Origin: an uncultured Mycoplasma sp.
GTDB lineage: Bacteria > Bacillota_I > Bacilli_A > RF39 > UBA660
Assembly: GCA_945947035.1 (NCBI GenBank)
Contig: CAMEXD010000008.1
Location: 1-64,000 of the forward strand
Length of the DNA stretch: 64,000 nt
Reading direction: 5' to 3'
The stretch's first letter is position 1. Each line of letters begins with the position of its first letter. Positions 63,190-64,000 of the stretch are shown here, piece by piece. The notes beneath the pieces were generated by a model. That model did no database searches, was not told the origin of the DNA, and worked only from the letters and a program-made list of their open reading frames with translations. A program made the translations under genes and the position numbers.

Positions 63190-63546
63190 TTATGAAATTC
63201 CTTTAAGTACAACAAATGTTATTAAGGATACTAAAAAAATAAGAGATACAACTTCCATTATAATTAATACTGCAGCATATGCTTTATTATTAGATTCTAT
63301 TTTGTAAGTTGGCATTCCTGAATAATAACTTGTTTGATTAGGTGTTGTAATGTTATTTTCTAAACTTGGCAAATCATGAGGCATCCCATTTGTTCTTACT
63401 CTTACATTTGCTTTATTAATTCCTGAATCAATTGTTTCATTACTTTTTTGCTGAACTACTTCTTCTAAATTTAATTTTTTCTTAGTATCTTCAATAATTT
63501 TTTGACAATTATCTATTGTATATTGTTCTTCATTACCACTATTCAA
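63190..63546 (-). CDS. tail-anchored membrane protein of unknown function
   Basis: A 118-residue protein with a polar N-terminal part (NSGNEEQYTIDNCQKIIEDT) and a single C-terminal helix (YAAVLIIMEVVSLIFLVSLITFVVLKG), i.e. tail-anchored topology. TTG at 63546 is the likely start, 1 nt after the upstream stop and with GAAGGTG as ribosome site, so it is coupled to the preceding gene. No family assigned. Confidence 0.6.
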   Translation of the reverse strand: MNSGNEEQYTIDNCQKIIEDTKKKLNLEEVVQQKSNETIDSGINKANVRVRTNGMPHDLPSLENNITTPNQTSYYSGMPTYKIESNNKAYAAVLIIMEVVSLIFLVSLITFVVLKGIS

Positions 63547-63547
63547 T

Positions 63548-64000
63548 TTAAACACCTTCTCTTATTCCTTTATTTATTACAACATTACATATTCTATTTA
63601 TTTGTTCATCACTTAAATTATAACTAGAAAATGATTTTTTAACTTCATTTTTTATTTTTTCTGTAAAGTTTTGATCATAATATTCTTCAAATGATGTATC
63701 ATATTCCATTTTTCTAAATATATTTATAAAAAATGGTCTCAACCATTCTGGTACTTTTGACATATAATAAGAAAAATTTTCTAATACATCTAAATCATTA
63801 GATATAGCATCTTTATTAGGATTACAATACCATCCTAAAACCATTAAAGCAAAAGAAATTCTTTTATGTTCTTTGGTTGATTTTCTATCTGCGATTAAAC
63901 TAACTCCAGTATTAAATCCAGCCATTGTTTTATCTAAATCATTTTCGTTACTAAATAATTTTTCAGGTAAGATAACTTCACCTGTTATTTTGTTAATTTG
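63548..64000 (-). CDS. protein of unknown function, 5' part outside the window
   Basis: The reading frame is open from the right edge to the stop at 63548, 150 residues visible. An internal ATG at 63925 (MAGFNTGVS) exists but the frame before it (NKITGEVILPEKLFSNENDL) is protein-like and there is no ribosome site at the ATG, so the gene probably starts beyond 64000. The visible part is soluble and helical, with WYCNPNKD and a Lys/Ser-rich end. No family recognised. Confidence 0.6.
   Translation of the reverse strand, partial: QINKITGEVILPEKLFSNENDLDKTMAGFNTGVSLIADRKSTKEHKRISFALMVLGWYCNPNKDAISNDLDVLENFSYYMSKVPEWLRPFFINIFRKMEYDTSFEEYYDQNFTEKIKNEVKKSFSSYNLSDEQINRICNVVINKGIREGV

Overview
The window looks like chromosome of an AT-rich, endospore-forming member of the Bacillota, most likely an uncultured gut-type Bacilli lineage related to RF39/Erysipelotrichia. 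Evidence: genes for CotE and SpoIIR; rnr, smpB and ssrA; the str operon (rpsL-rpsG-fusA-tuf); rpsF-ssb-rpsR; whiA-yvcK; cdaA-cdaR; GGAGG-type ribosome sites with many TTG/GTG starts; a T-box before valS; and a tmRNA tag ending in LAFA, an ending reminiscent of Mollicutes-related bacteria. The taxonomic call is inference. No rRNA operon lies inside the window except the first bases of a 16S gene at the left edge.

Layout. 1-7.2 kb: 16S 5' end with two strong promoters, a DUF402 phosphatase, CtpA protease, envelope proteins, the c-di-AMP pair CdaA/CdaR and a tRNA-Ala with an odd anticodon loop. 7.3-16.2 kb: khpA-rpsP, miaB-cotE, an ankyrin-like protein, tuf-fusA-rpsG-rpsL. 16.3-26.4 kb: valS under a T-box, a TPR protein, a 34-residue membrane protein missed by length filters, trxB-lgt-HAD-uvrA. 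26.4-31.2 kb: a 32-bp-period repeat and two fused ABC ATPase-permeases. 31.2-36.4 kb: dCMP deaminase, tmRNA and then an accessory strip with three arrays of 11-bp repeats, a structured RNA, a broken small gene, a probable type I toxin-antitoxin locus, SodA and a Fic protein. 36.4-47.6 kb: a surface-protein region. It holds an FGE/C-type-lectin protein whose last 45 codons look like the variable repeat of a diversity-generating retroelement and are followed by three perfect inverted repeats. It also holds smpB and rnr separated by a wrecked RhuM gene, two large membrane-anchored proteins, and a glycine-rich surface protein with an 11-G tract between a strong start site and the coding frame. 47.6-54.9 kb: SpoIIR, a cation exchanger, enolase, a FemAB-type ligase, and a regulator/ImmA-IrrE/PIN cluster. 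54.9-64 kb: gapA, nucleoside kinase, clpP, lipid kinase, whiA-yvcK, rpsR-ssb-rpsF and two unknown proteins at the right edge.

How it fits together. Core translation, glycolysis (eno, gapA), DNA repair (uvrA, ssb) and ribosome rescue (ssrA, smpB, rnr) are interleaved with envelope genes. The most novel material is a set of variation and conflict systems: a probable retroelement-diversified lectin, a probable phase-variable glycine-rich surface protein, an RNA-regulated membrane toxin, the repeat arrays next to tmRNA, and an ImmA/IrrE-PIN module under its own repeat operator. No reverse transcriptase, integrase or CRISPR array was found in the window.
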